The notes beneath the pieces were generated by a model that did not search any database, was not told the DNA's origin, and worked only from the letters and a program-made list of their open reading frames with translations. A stretch of DNA of 64,000 nt. Source: Palsa-883 sp035486355. Lineage in GTDB: Bacteria > Pseudomonadota > Alphaproteobacteria > Acetobacterales > Acetobacteraceae. The first letter of the stretch is position 1. Every line of letters begins with the position of its first letter. Location: positions 1 to 64,000 of the forward strand of contig DATHNE010000263.1 of NCBI GenBank assembly GCA_035486355.1. Reading direction: 5' to 3'. Below, in pieces: positions 8,764-16,958 of this stretch. The position numbers and the translations under genes were made by a program.

Positions 8764-9381
8764 TTACCTCCGCCGCGCCAACGCCAACCCCACCCCCGCA
8801 CACACCAGCATCCCGCCCGACAGCCTGTTCCGCAGCCGCCCGCGCGCGGCCAGCAGGAACCGCGCCCGTCCCGCAGCCACGGCCCATCCCCCATCCAGCA
8901 GCAACGCCAACGCCAGGAACATCATCGCCAGCACCGTGACCTGCCCCAGCACCGGCCGATCCATCCGCACGAACTGCGGAAAGAACGCCCCATAGAACAG
9001 CAGCGTTTTCGGATTGGTCAGCGACACCAGGAATCCGCGCAGTGCGATCGCGCGCGCCGATTTCGGCTGCGCCGGCACGCGTGTCAGGTCCACCACAGGC
9101 GCGTGCCACTGCCGCACCCCCAGCCACAGCAGATACGCCACCCCAACCCAACGCAGCAGTTCGAACCACGCGGCCAGCGCGCCCAGCACCGCGCTCATCC
9201 CCAGCGCGGTCAAGCCGAGCTGCACCACCATCGCCGCGGCCGTGCCGGCGACGGTCAGCAGCCCGTAGCGCGTGCCCCACGTCACCGAGTTGGCGACGAT
9301 CAGCGCCACGTTCGGGCCGGGGATCAGCATCAGGATTGTGGTGGCCAGGATAAAGGCCAGCAGGAGAGAGGGATCGGGCAT
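8764..9381 (-). CDS. LysE/RhtB-family amino acid exporter
   Basis: A 205-residue inner-membrane protein with about six hydrophobic segments. The N-terminal ILMLIPGPNVALIVANSVTWGTRYG is the family signature, and the central NPKTLLFYGAFFPQFV is also conserved. Members export lysine, homoserine, threonine or related amino acids; the substrate here is not determined. The gene is preceded on its own strand by a long GC hairpin that could act on its transcription. It is convergent with mmsA. Confidence 0.9.
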   Translation of the reverse strand: MPDPSLLLAFILATTILMLIPGPNVALIVANSVTWGTRYGLLTVAGTAAAMVVQLGLTALGMSAVLGALAAWFELLRWVGVAYLLWLGVRQWHAPVVDLTRVPAQPKSARAIALRGFLVSLTNPKTLLFYGAFFPQFVRMDRPVLGQVTVLAMMFLALALLLDGGWAVAAGRARFLLAARGRLRNRLSGGMLVCAGVGLALARRR

Positions 9382-9428
9382 GACGAGGTCCTTTCGGTTC
9401 GAGTACGGAACCGTACGCCGGAAACGCG

Positions 9429-9461
9429 ACGCCCCGCCGCACGGGAAGGTGGGCGGGGCGT
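9429..9461 (-). promoter_or_regulatory. Stem-loop in the lysE-type gene leader
   Basis: ACGCCCCGCC (9429-9438) and GGCGGGGCGT (9452-9461) pair as a 10-bp stem with a 13-base loop, starting 48 bases upstream of the exporter ATG. This could be an attenuator-like leader structure. The rest of the 327-base gap (9382-9708) shows no gene I recognise, and no leader peptide with a clear start was found. Confidence 0.3.
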
Positions 9462-9708
9462 TGCGGGTTCAGCGTGGAGGGCACTCAGCGCGGGGCCGAG
9501 GCCTCTCCGGAACGCGCAGCGTCACCGCCGCCAGATTGGCGGTGTTGTTGGCGGGCCGATGCGATGCGTGCGCAAATCATACGGCGAAAACTAGGCGCGC
9601 GATGTTGGCCGCGTCAATCGGCTCAGTCCGGCACAGCCCAGCTGGCACCCTGACAGACCGGCGGCCCAATGCCATATCTTGCGCCAACGAGCCTGCGGGA
9701 ATGACGCC

Positions 9709-10089
9709 ATGAATCTCAATCAGGTCACGCTTCCGGCGTGCGACGTCGCAGCCTCGGCCCGGTTCTATCGCGGCATGGGTTTCACCCAGATTGTCGACAC
9801 CGCCCATTATGCGCGTTTCGAGTGCCCGGACGGGGAGTCGACATTCTCCGTGCATCACGCACCCGCGGTCCCACCCGATACCGGCACCGTGATATATTTC
9901 GAGGTCGAACAGCTCGACGACAAGGTGCGCGCGTTGCAAGCGCTTGGGTTTGAATTCTTCCATCCCCCCACCGACGAGCGGTGGCTTTGGCGGGAGGCCC
10001 GATTGAAGGATCCATCTGGAAACGTGATCTGCTTGTTCTGGGGGGGCGAAAACCGCAGATTTCCACCCTGGCGTATCGCCGGGGCGTAA
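9709..10089 (+). CDS. VOC-superfamily (glyoxalase/bleomycin-resistance fold) protein
   Basis: A 126-residue two-module vicinal oxygen chelate protein. It begins MNLNQVTLPACDVAASARFY, with the family's GFTQIVDT and YARFECPDG strands, and ends RLKDPSGNVICLFWGG. The usual His/His/Glu triad of extradiol dioxygenases is not complete, so a glyoxalase-, isomerase- or binding-type role is more likely than ring cleavage. The start at 9709 is chosen over an ATG-less upstream extension because the family begins here. It is the first gene of the region rich in aromatic-catabolism families, convergent with the Rieske oxygenase. Confidence 0.8.
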   Translation: MNLNQVTLPACDVAASARFYRGMGFTQIVDTAHYARFECPDGESTFSVHHAPAVPPDTGTVIYFEVEQLDDKVRALQALGFEFFHPPTDERWLWREARLKDPSGNVICLFWGGENRRFPPWRIAGA

Positions 10090-10108
10090 TCGGGTGTCGC
10101 GGCCCGCG

Positions 10109-11473
10109 CTACTCGGCAGCCCGGACCGTGAAGCTGTTCTGATAGGCGAGCAGCCGCCCGCGCACCTGGGTTGCCCGGTCAGCGGCGGCTCGATGATCTC
10201 GCTCCAGAATGATCGCGGTGACCGCTTCGCCTACCGCCTTCACCTGTGCCTCATCGTCCTCCGCCACCGGTACGGTCAGCACGGTATCGTGACAATAGGT
10301 CGGCACCACGCCCTCCGCGCGCAGCGCCTCCTGCATCGCCCACTCCCCCGCCATTAGCTTGCGAATGTTCCGCCGCAGCAGTCGACGCAGCATCGCCACG
10401 CCCTTATCGCAATACGTCAGATGTTCCAGCGCATGCACCGCGATCGGCCGCTGCGACACGATCGCATCGTAATCCCCCGGTGCCCGCTGACGTTCCTCAT
10501 AATTCTGCCCGAACCCGGTCTGCCCATAGAAATCCACTGACTCAACCCCGCATTCCTCGATCTTCCCCAACCCGCGCGAGTTCACCTCGTGATGGAAATG
10601 CCGCCAGCCGATCACCTTGCACGTCCGGTTATCGATCGGCGTCGTCCACCGCGTGATCCCCACCCGACTGAACTGCCGCTCCGTCTGCCCGTCCTCCCAG
10701 ATGTGGCCCACCTGGGCCAGGTTCGGCAGCAGAATATCATTCGACCGCACCCACACCTTGTCACCCCAACGGCGGGACGTGACGTAGATCATCCCCGTCG
10801 GCGTCTCGACGAACTCCATCTTCGGGATCTCGCCCCACACATCGGCGGCGAACTGGGCGAACGTCGCGCGCGTGTGCAGGAACACGGTGTGCGCCGGGTC
10901 CATTACGTTCTCATGCACCTGGAGCCAGTTACAGGGGTAGGTGATGGAATACGGCGCCATCACATTATCCGGGTGCTGGTAGCTGTCGTAGATCGGAAAC
11001 GCCGGAATGGTTTCAGGCGGTCCGAAATAGCCGAACACCAGCCCCTGGTACTCCCGCACCGGATACGCGCCGTGTTTCATCCGATCCTTCAACGTGCTGC
11101 CGGGAGGATCACCCGGCGTTTCCAGAATCGTGCCATCGGGCGCGAACAGCCAGCCGTGATAGCAGCAGCGTAGCCCGCACTCGGTCGGCAGCCCGAACTC
11201 CAGCGACGTGCCACGATGCGGGCAATGTTTCTCCAGCAGGCCGTACTCGCCATTGGCGGCGCGGAACAGGATCAAGTCCTCGCCGAACATGCGCACTTTC
11301 AGCGGCAGGTCGGTGACCTCGGACGCCAGCCCGATCGGCTGCCAATATCGACGCAGATGCTCCCCGCTCGCCGAGCCCTTCTCGACATGCGTCAACTCCG
11401 CGTCCTCCGGCGGCGTTGGCGCGCCATAGTAGCCGTTATAGGGCGTGTTGCGGTGCTCCCCGGTCACGGTCAT
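10109..11473 (-). CDS. Rieske non-heme iron oxygenase, alpha subunit
   Basis: A 454-residue ring-hydroxylating or O-demethylating oxygenase. The Rieske cluster ligands are Cys84-Pro-His86 and Cys103-x2-His106 (HCPHRGTSLEFG, CCYHGW). The mononuclear iron motif is complete as ENVMDPAHTVFLH with Asp192, His195 and His200, the usual E-x3-D-x2-H-x4-H form. The single-polypeptide layout and long C-terminus resemble phthalate-dioxygenase-type or other single-component alpha subunits. No reductase or ferredoxin gene is adjacent, so electrons must come from elsewhere. The start at 11473 (MTVTGEH) is chosen over an ATG nine codons upstream. It is divergent from the HpaB-type gene. Confidence 0.9.
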   Translation of the reverse strand: MTVTGEHRNTPYNGYYGAPTPPEDAELTHVEKGSASGEHLRRYWQPIGLASEVTDLPLKVRMFGEDLILFRAANGEYGLLEKHCPHRGTSLEFGLPTECGLRCCYHGWLFAPDGTILETPGDPPGSTLKDRMKHGAYPVREYQGLVFGYFGPPETIPAFPIYDSYQHPDNVMAPYSITYPCNWLQVHENVMDPAHTVFLHTRATFAQFAADVWGEIPKMEFVETPTGMIYVTSRRWGDKVWVRSNDILLPNLAQVGHIWEDGQTERQFSRVGITRWTTPIDNRTCKVIGWRHFHHEVNSRGLGKIEECGVESVDFYGQTGFGQNYEERQRAPGDYDAIVSQRPIAVHALEHLTYCDKGVAMLRRLLRRNIRKLMAGEWAMQEALRAEGVVPTYCHDTVLTVPVAEDDEAQVKAVGEAVTAIILERDHRAAADRATQVRGRLLAYQNSFTVRAAE

Positions 11474-11513
11474 CGGGCGCTCCCCTGTCGGCTGCGGCAA
11501 CCGAGCCTACACC

Positions 11514-11538
11514 ACCTCTCCCGCATTGCGGGAGAGGT
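11514..11538. repeat. CTCTCCCGC-type palindromic repeat
   Basis: ACCTCTCCCGC, ATT, GCGGGAGAGGT make an 11-bp perfect stem. The same core occurs at 36955-36987 and, diverged, at 47081-47109, so it is a dispersed palindromic element. Here it lies in the divergent gap between the Rieske oxygenase and the HpaB-type gene. Confidence 0.7.
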
Positions 11539-11641
11539 CAGCAAGCGAAGCGACGCCGGGTGAGGGCTCCGTGCTCTGCCGCCCGTTCCACTCGCCCGGA
11601 AACCATCCTAATCTCCCGCCAAAGGGGGAGAACGCACAAAC

Positions 11642-13099
11642 ATGCCCGCACGCACCGGCCAACAATATCTCGACGGCCTCCGCGCCCAGTCGCCCGACGT
11701 ATGGCTGGACGGCGAGCGCGTGCGCGACGTCACCGCCCATCCCGGCCTCGCCCGCAGCGCGCGCACCATCGCCGGCCTCTACGACATGCAGCACGACCCC
11801 AAGCTGCACGACGCAATGACCTACACCTCGCCGTCGTCCGGCGATCCCGTCGGCTTGTCCTTCATCATCCCGCGCACCCACGACGACCTGGTCCGCCGGC
11901 GCGAGATGATGCTGCGTTGGGCGCGCGCGACCTGCGGCATGATGGGCCGCTCGCCGGACTTCATGAATGTCAGCTTCGCGGCCTGGGCTGCCGCCGCCGA
12001 CTTCTTCGCCCGCGGCCGGCCCGAATTCGGCGACAACATGCGCCGCTATTACGAGCATATCCGCGAGCACGACCTGGTGCTGACCCACGCGCTGATCAAT
12101 CTGCAACGCAGCCGGAACGTCGTCGCCAACTACAACCTCGCCGAGGGCACCGCGCTGCAGGTGATCCGCGAAACCGACACTGGCATCGTCGTGCGCGGCG
12201 CGCGCATCCTGGCGACGCTCGGGCCGATCTCCGACGAGATCGCGGTCTATTCCCCGCGCCTGGGCCAGCACACCACCGGCCACAACCCGTTCGCACTGAG
12301 TTTCGCCATTCCTTGCGCCACGCCAGGTCTGCGCTTCCAATGCCGCGAAAGCTTCGATCTCGGCCGATCCCATTTCGACCACCCGCTCGGCTCCCGCTTC
12401 GAGGAGATGGATTGCATCGTCTTCTTCGACGATGTGCTGGTGCCATGGGACCGTGTATTCGTGCTGGGCGATGTCGGCCTGCTGAACGACACGTCGCGCG
12501 AGACGCACTATTCCGCCCACAGCGCGCATCAGGGGGCCGCGAAGAACATCGCCAAGTGCGAGGTGGTGCTGGGCACCGCGCTGCTGATGACGGAGGCGCT
12601 CGGTAACGCCCACCTGCCGCATGTCGAGGAGCGGCTCGCGGAGCTGATGACGCACACGGTGGCGATGCGGGCGTGCATGCGCGCCGCCGAGGCCGATGCG
12701 AAACTGGATCAATGGGGTGTGATGTGCCCCGACATCGTGCCGATCGAGACCACGCGCAACCTGTTCATGACCGCCTATCCGCGCATGGTGGAGATCCTGC
12801 AATTGCTCGGCTCCTCCAGCTTCATGCTGACGCCGACCGCGAAGGACCTGCGCGGGCCCCTGGCGCCGTGGATCGAGCAATATCTCGCTACCGAGACGAC
12901 AAAGGCGCGTGACCGCATCAGCCTGTTCCATCTGGCGTGGGACATCGCCTGTTCGTCCTTCGGTGGCCGGCAGGTTCTGTATGAACGTTTCTACGCCTCC
13001 GATCCGCTGGCGCGTGCACGTATGCTGATCGGCATTTTCCCCACCCAGGACATCACCGACCGCGTACGCCAATTCCTACAACCGGACGAGGATAACTAA
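11642..13099 (+). CDS. 4-hydroxyphenylacetate 3-monooxygenase (HpaB) family flavin monooxygenase
   Basis: A 485-residue protein of the HpaB / phenol hydroxylase large-component family, which uses reduced flavin and oxygen to hydroxylate phenols ortho to the existing hydroxyl. Family segments are TGQQYLDGL and VWLDGERVRDVT at the N-terminus, GRSPDFMNVSFAAW, and the flavin region DDVLVPWDRVFVLGD near residue 260. Length matches the family (~480-520). A small flavin reductase (HpaC) is not adjacent. The downstream gene, 17 bases on, encodes a possible extradiol dioxygenase, so the pair could hydroxylate and then open an aromatic ring; this is inference. Confidence 0.9.
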   Translation: MPARTGQQYLDGLRAQSPDVWLDGERVRDVTAHPGLARSARTIAGLYDMQHDPKLHDAMTYTSPSSGDPVGLSFIIPRTHDDLVRRREMMLRWARATCGMMGRSPDFMNVSFAAWAAAADFFARGRPEFGDNMRRYYEHIREHDLVLTHALINLQRSRNVVANYNLAEGTALQVIRETDTGIVVRGARILATLGPISDEIAVYSPRLGQHTTGHNPFALSFAIPCATPGLRFQCRESFDLGRSHFDHPLGSRFEEMDCIVFFDDVLVPWDRVFVLGDVGLLNDTSRETHYSAHSAHQGAAKNIAKCEVVLGTALLMTEALGNAHLPHVEERLAELMTHTVAMRACMRAAEADAKLDQWGVMCPDIVPIETTRNLFMTAYPRMVEILQLLGSSSFMLTPTAKDLRGPLAPWIEQYLATETTKARDRISLFHLAWDIACSSFGGRQVLYERFYASDPLARARMLIGIFPTQDITDRVRQFLQPDEDN

Positions 13100-13116
13100 G
13101 CAAGGGAGAGACCGTC

Positions 13117-13629
13117 ATGACCCACCGCCCGACGCATCTCGGCCACGTCAACATCTACGTGCGTAATGTGGAACGTTCGCATCAATGGTACACCGAGGTG
13201 CTTGGCCTGCACACCTATCATTATCGCCCAGGCTGGGCGGCGTTCCTGTCAGCGGACCTCAGCCACTCGCACGAGGTGGCCCTGATGCAGGTGGGTGACG
13301 ATGCGCCATTGCAGCAGAAGGGCCAGGTCGGGCTGAATCACATGGCCTGGATGATGGACAGTCTCGACGACCTCAAAGCCGCCTATTGGCGCCTGAAGGA
13401 GAAGGGCGTGAAGATCGACCGCATCGTCGACCACGGATTGTCGCTCGGCATCTACTTCCGCGACCCAGACGGCAACGGCATGGAAGTCTCCTACGAACTC
13501 CCCCGCGAAAAATGGCCGCGCCAGACTGAGGTCTTCGCCTCCGACGTCGTGGGCCTCGGCCACTTCCCCGGCCCCTGGGATGAGGAGATTAAAGTCCAGA
13601 ACACCGCGGTCCGGCAAACCGCGTCCTAA
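13117..13629 (+). CDS. One-domain type I extradiol dioxygenase-like (VOC) protein
   Basis: A 170-residue VOC protein. His10 (LGHVNIYV), His75 (GLNHMAW) and Glu123 (GNGMEVSYEL) keep the two-His-one-carboxylate metal triad of type I extradiol dioxygenases. The strand FRDPDGNGMEVSYE is the family signature. Length fits a single-module enzyme rather than the ~300-residue two-module type. GGGAGAG precedes the ATG and the gap to the HpaB-type gene is 17 bases, so they are very probably one operon. The likely role is cleavage of the catechol made by the monooxygenase; the substrate is unknown. Confidence 0.85.
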   Translation: MTHRPTHLGHVNIYVRNVERSHQWYTEVLGLHTYHYRPGWAAFLSADLSHSHEVALMQVGDDAPLQQKGQVGLNHMAWMMDSLDDLKAAYWRLKEKGVKIDRIVDHGLSLGIYFRDPDGNGMEVSYELPREKWPRQTEVFASDVVGLGHFPGPWDEEIKVQNTAVRQTAS

Positions 13630-13660
13630 ACGACATCACCACGACTGCGTCACTACAATC

Positions 13661-13775
13661 GTCATGGCCCGCCCCCGGGCCCGGCCGACCCGAGGACAGG
13701 CTCCGGCGGGCCACCCACGTCTTTCATCCCGTCGCCGACTAAGTCGCGGGTGGCCCGGACAAGCCGGGCCATCAC
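13661..13775. repeat. Dispersed palindromic repeat, GTCATGGCCCG type (copy 1)
   Basis: This element of about 115 bases is framed by GTCATGGCCCG at the left and CGGGCCATCAC at the right, with internal GGACAGGCTCCGGCGGGCC. Related copies occur at 16801-16924, 27035-27157, 41668-41757 and 48918-49040, all intergenic. The ends are mutually inverted, so it can fold into a long hairpin. No coding capacity is apparent. Confidence 0.75.
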
Positions 13776-13784
13776 GCGATCGGG

Positions 13785-14507
13785 CTACGCCGCCACCGGC
13801 CGCGCCCGCTGATTGTACAACATCTTCGCCCGCCGCTCCTGCTCCGCCGGCGGCAGCTTTGACGGATCCTCCGACCACCCCGTCCCCACCGCCAACCCCT
13901 TCTGCACCGCAGGCCGTGCCCCGATCTCCTCAAACCACCTTTTAAAATACTTGAACTCCTCGATATCCTGTCCCTGTGCCTTCCAGTTCACCGTCCACGG
14001 ATAACAGATCATATCGGCAACGGTATATTCTTTCCCCGCCAGGTAAGGGCTCTCATACAGCCGATTGTTCAGCACCCCATACAACCGGTTCGCCTCATCA
14101 GTGAACCGCCGCACGGCGTAACTCTGATCCCCCTGCTTATCGCCTAACCGGCGGAAATGCCCGCACTCACCCAGCTTCGGCCCCTGGTTCGCCATCTGCC
14201 AGATCAGCCACTCGGTCACCGCGGTTTTCGTGCGTGTGTCTTGCGGAAAGAATTTCCCCGCCTTCTCAGCGACATACAGCATGATCGCGCCGGACTCGAA
14301 CACCGAGATCGGATCCCCGCCGCCCTTCGGATCGCGATCCACCAGCACCGGCATGCGATGGTTCGGATTCATCTTCAGGAATTCGGGCGTGAACTGATCG
14401 CCTCTCCCGATGTTGCAGGGGATGACATTGTACTCCGCACCGAGTTCCTCCAGCAAAATTGTCACCTTTTTGCCATTCGGTGTCGGCCAGTAATGCAGGT
14501 CGTACAT
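13785..14507 (-). CDS. Glutathione S-transferase, YfcG/disulfide-bond oxidoreductase type
   Basis: A 240-residue GST. The thioredoxin-like domain opens MYDLHYWPTPNGKKVTILLEEL, with the Thr/Asn-containing active-site loop of the nu-type (YfcG, YghU) enzymes. The cis-Pro region is NHRMPVLVD and the glutathione gamma-Glu-binding pair is in SVFESGAIMLYVAE. The C-terminal helical domain contains EYTVADMICYPW. Such enzymes act as glutathione-dependent disulfide reductases or handle electrophilic catabolites, which suits the neighbouring oxygenases. The start at 14507 is chosen by family over an upstream ATG. Confidence 0.88.
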   Translation of the reverse strand: MYDLHYWPTPNGKKVTILLEELGAEYNVIPCNIGRGDQFTPEFLKMNPNHRMPVLVDRDPKGGGDPISVFESGAIMLYVAEKAGKFFPQDTRTKTAVTEWLIWQMANQGPKLGECGHFRRLGDKQGDQSYAVRRFTDEANRLYGVLNNRLYESPYLAGKEYTVADMICYPWTVNWKAQGQDIEEFKYFKRWFEEIGARPAVQKGLAVGTGWSEDPSKLPPAEQERRAKMLYNQRARPVAA

Positions 14508-14568
14508 CGCGCTGCTCCCATTTGGGGTTGTTGGCATGCGCCGATCCTAAGGCAACTCCCCCAACCTG

Positions 14569-14672
14569 TCATTGCGAGGAGCGCAGCGACGAAGCAATCT
14601 CGATCCGAACTCGCACGAACCGCGGTGCCACCGCGGCCCGAGATTGCTTCGTCGCTCCGCTCCTCGCAATGA
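14569..14672. repeat. Long inverted repeat, TCATTGCGAGGAGCG type
   Basis: Arms at 14569-14602 and 14639-14672 are 34 bases each and pair with one mismatch around a 36-base loop. The left arm begins TCATTGCGAGGAGCGCAGCG and continues GACGAAGCAATCTCG. This sequence type is a widely dispersed intergenic palindrome in many proteobacteria. It separates the divergently oriented 5' end of the GST gene from the 3' end of rlmH. Confidence 0.8.
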
Positions 14673-14687
14673 GAGTCAGAACCACGC

Positions 14688-15152
14688 TCACGCGCCCGGC
14701 CGGCCATCGCGGTGGTACGGATGCCTCGTTGCGATGCTACGAGCGCGATACAATTGTTCCGCGAGCATCGCGCGGGCCAAAAAATGCGGCCAGGTCATCG
14801 CCCCCAGCGACAGCACGGCATCTGCCCGCGCCAGCACTGCGGCATCCAGCCCCTCCGCCCCACCGATCAGGAAACACACCTGCCGCCCCAGGCCCAGCCA
14901 TCGTTCCACCTGCGAGGCAAACCGCACACTGTCCACCGTCTCGCCCCCCAGATCCAGCACCACCACGAACGCGTTCGCCGGCAGCGCCCCCAGCAACGCC
15001 GCTCCCTCCCGCCGCTTCACCTCGGCCGGCGCCCCGCGTGCCTCCGCCAGCTCCACCAGGCCCAGATTGGGCCGCATCCGTCCGGCATAGCGCGCGAACA
15101 GCGCCGCTTCCGGCTTATCCCGCAGGCGCCCGATCGCCATCACCTGCCACAT
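14688..15152 (-). CDS. rlmH: 23S rRNA pseudouridine-1915 N3-methyltransferase
   Basis: A 154-residue SPOUT-fold methyltransferase that uses S-adenosylmethionine to modify helix 69 of 23S rRNA. Diagnostic motifs are FLIGGAEGLD (SAM-binding knot) and LSLGAMTWPHFLARAMLAEQLYRA at the C-terminus, essentially the family consensus. Length equals the family's ~155 residues when the start is placed at MWQVMAIG (15152) instead of 13 codons upstream. It is a housekeeping gene between catabolic genes; no functional link is implied. Confidence 0.95.
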   Translation of the reverse strand: MWQVMAIGRLRDKPEAALFARYAGRMRPNLGLVELAEARGAPAEVKRREGAALLGALPANAFVVVLDLGGETVDSVRFASQVERWLGLGRQVCFLIGGAEGLDAAVLARADAVLSLGAMTWPHFLARAMLAEQLYRARSIATRHPYHRDGRPGA

Positions 15153-15230
15153 GCGCTTCTCCCTTGACGCGCCCCACGCCAACCCGAGCATACTCGCCTT
15201 TCAGGCAGGCAACGTCCAAACGAGACCACC

Positions 15231-16763
15231 ATGATCAACGACGGCATCGCGCGCGCCGGGCGCAACACGCTGAGCGACGGCATCCGCCGCGCCGCCGCGA
15301 AGTTCCGTGACCGCGAGGCTCTGGTCTTCGCCGGCCGAAGCTGGAGCTTCCAAGCAATCGACACCGCCACCAGCCGCGTCGCTCGCCGCCTGATCGATGT
15401 CGGACTGCAACCAGGCGACCGCATCGCCGCCTATGGCCGCAACTCCGATGCCTATCTGATTGCCTTCCTCGCCTGCTGCCGTGCCGGCCTGGTGCATGTG
15501 CCAGTGAACTACGCGCTGACCGGTGGGGAGCTGCGCTACATCCTGGACCAGTCCGGCGCCCGCGCGCTGCTGACCGCGCCCGCGCTGGAGGCGAATCTCG
15601 ACGGCGCCACTGCAGAGATTCGCGGTCGTTTCGAAGGCGGCGGCGATCTCGATATTCTTGCCACCGCGCGCGATCCCGCCGCACCCAACAACATCGACGC
15701 CGTGATTGACGATGCCGCGCTGGCGCAGATTGTCTACACTTCCGGCACCACCGCGGCCCCAAAGGGCGCGATGATGACGCATCGCGCCATGATGTCGCAG
15801 TACTATTCCGTGATTCATGAGATGGATTACGGTTCTCAGGACCAGTCCCTCGCCGCGCTGCCGCTGTATCACACCGCGCAGATGCACGCGTTCACCGTGC
15901 CGCAGTTCCTGGTCGGCGCCCGCACCGTGCTGATCGAGGCGCCGCAGCCTGATCTCGTGCTGCGCCTGATCGAGCAGGAGCGCATCACCTCGTTCTTCGC
16001 CCCGCCCACGGTGTGGATCAGCCTGCTGCGCCATCCCGACTTCGCCACGCGCGACCTACGCACGCTGCAACGCGTCTACTACGGCGCGTCCATCATGCCG
16101 GTGCCGGTGCTGCGCGAACTGCGGGACCGCCTGCCCAACGCGCTACCGTACAATTGCTACGGCCAGACCGAGATCGCGCCCCTCGCAACCACGTTGCGCC
16201 CCGAGGAACACGACGCCCGCCCCGCCTCCTGCGGCCGCCCGGCGCTGAACGTCGAAACCCGCGTCGTCGATCCGCAGATGAACGATGTGGCCGCCGGCAC
16301 CCATGGCGAGATCGTGCATCGCTCGCCGCATCTGCTGACCGGCTACTGGAACAAGCCCAAGGAGACCGAAGAAGCCTTCACCGGTGGCTGGTTTCATTCC
16401 GGTGATGTCGGCTATGTCGACGACGAAGGCTACCTCTACATCGTCGACCGCATCCGCGACGTCATCAACACCGGCGGCGTGCTGGTCGCAAGCCGCGAGG
16501 TGGAGGAAGCTCTCTTCACCCATCCCGCCGTCTCCGAAGTCGCCGTGGTTGGCCTGCCCGATGATAAATGGATCGAATCCGTTACGGCTTTCGTCGTGCT
16601 GCGCGATGGCCAAGCCACCGACGAGGCCACACTGATCGCCCACGTCCGCCCACTTCTCGCCGCCTTCAAGCTGCCCAAGCGCGTGCTGTTCGTCGACACG
16701 TTGCCGCGCAACACCGCCGGTAAGCTGCTGAAGCGCGAGCTACGCCGGCAGCATGCGCCATGA
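15231..16763 (+). CDS. AMP-dependent acyl-CoA synthetase/ligase
   Basis: A 510-residue adenylate-forming ligase that activates a carboxylic acid to acyl-AMP and then acyl-CoA. The P-loop-like motif YTSGTTAAPKGAMMTHRA lies at residues 169-186. Later come NCYGQTE, the GWFHSGDVGYVDDEGYLYIVDR hinge region and the catalytic Lys in PRNTAGKLLKREL. It resembles medium/long-chain or aryl-acid ligases; the substrate is not readable. Placement beside oxygenases and two GST genes suggests activation of an aromatic or side-chain acid, which is inference. Confidence 0.92.
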   Translation: MINDGIARAGRNTLSDGIRRAAAKFRDREALVFAGRSWSFQAIDTATSRVARRLIDVGLQPGDRIAAYGRNSDAYLIAFLACCRAGLVHVPVNYALTGGELRYILDQSGARALLTAPALEANLDGATAEIRGRFEGGGDLDILATARDPAAPNNIDAVIDDAALAQIVYTSGTTAAPKGAMMTHRAMMSQYYSVIHEMDYGSQDQSLAALPLYHTAQMHAFTVPQFLVGARTVLIEAPQPDLVLRLIEQERITSFFAPPTVWISLLRHPDFATRDLRTLQRVYYGASIMPVPVLRELRDRLPNALPYNCYGQTEIAPLATTLRPEEHDARPASCGRPALNVETRVVDPQMNDVAAGTHGEIVHRSPHLLTGYWNKPKETEEAFTGGWFHSGDVGYVDDEGYLYIVDRIRDVINTGGVLVASREVEEALFTHPAVSEVAVVGLPDDKWIESVTAFVVLRDGQATDEATLIAHVRPLLAAFKLPKRVLFVDTLPRNTAGKLLKRELRRQHAP

Positions 16764-16800
16764 CACACTCAAGAAAACGCACGCCCGCCCAGCCAAACTC

Positions 16801-16924
16801 GTCATGGTCCGACTTGTCCGGGCCACCCACGTCTTTGGCTGTACCGCGAAGGCTAGTCGTGGATGGCCCGCCGGAGCCTGTCCTTGGGTCGGCCTTCGAC
16901 CGAGCCCGGGGACGGGCCATGACG
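16801..16924. repeat. Dispersed palindromic repeat, GTCATGGCCCG type (copy 2)
   Basis: Starts GTCATGGTCCGACTTGTCCG and ends GACGGGCCATGAC, with internal GGATGGCCCGCCGGAGCCTG. The orientation is opposite to copy 1. It fills the gap between the acyl-CoA ligase and the following GST. Confidence 0.75.
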
Positions 16925-16958
16925 ATTGCATAATGTAACATCCTCCGGAGAGTACCCC

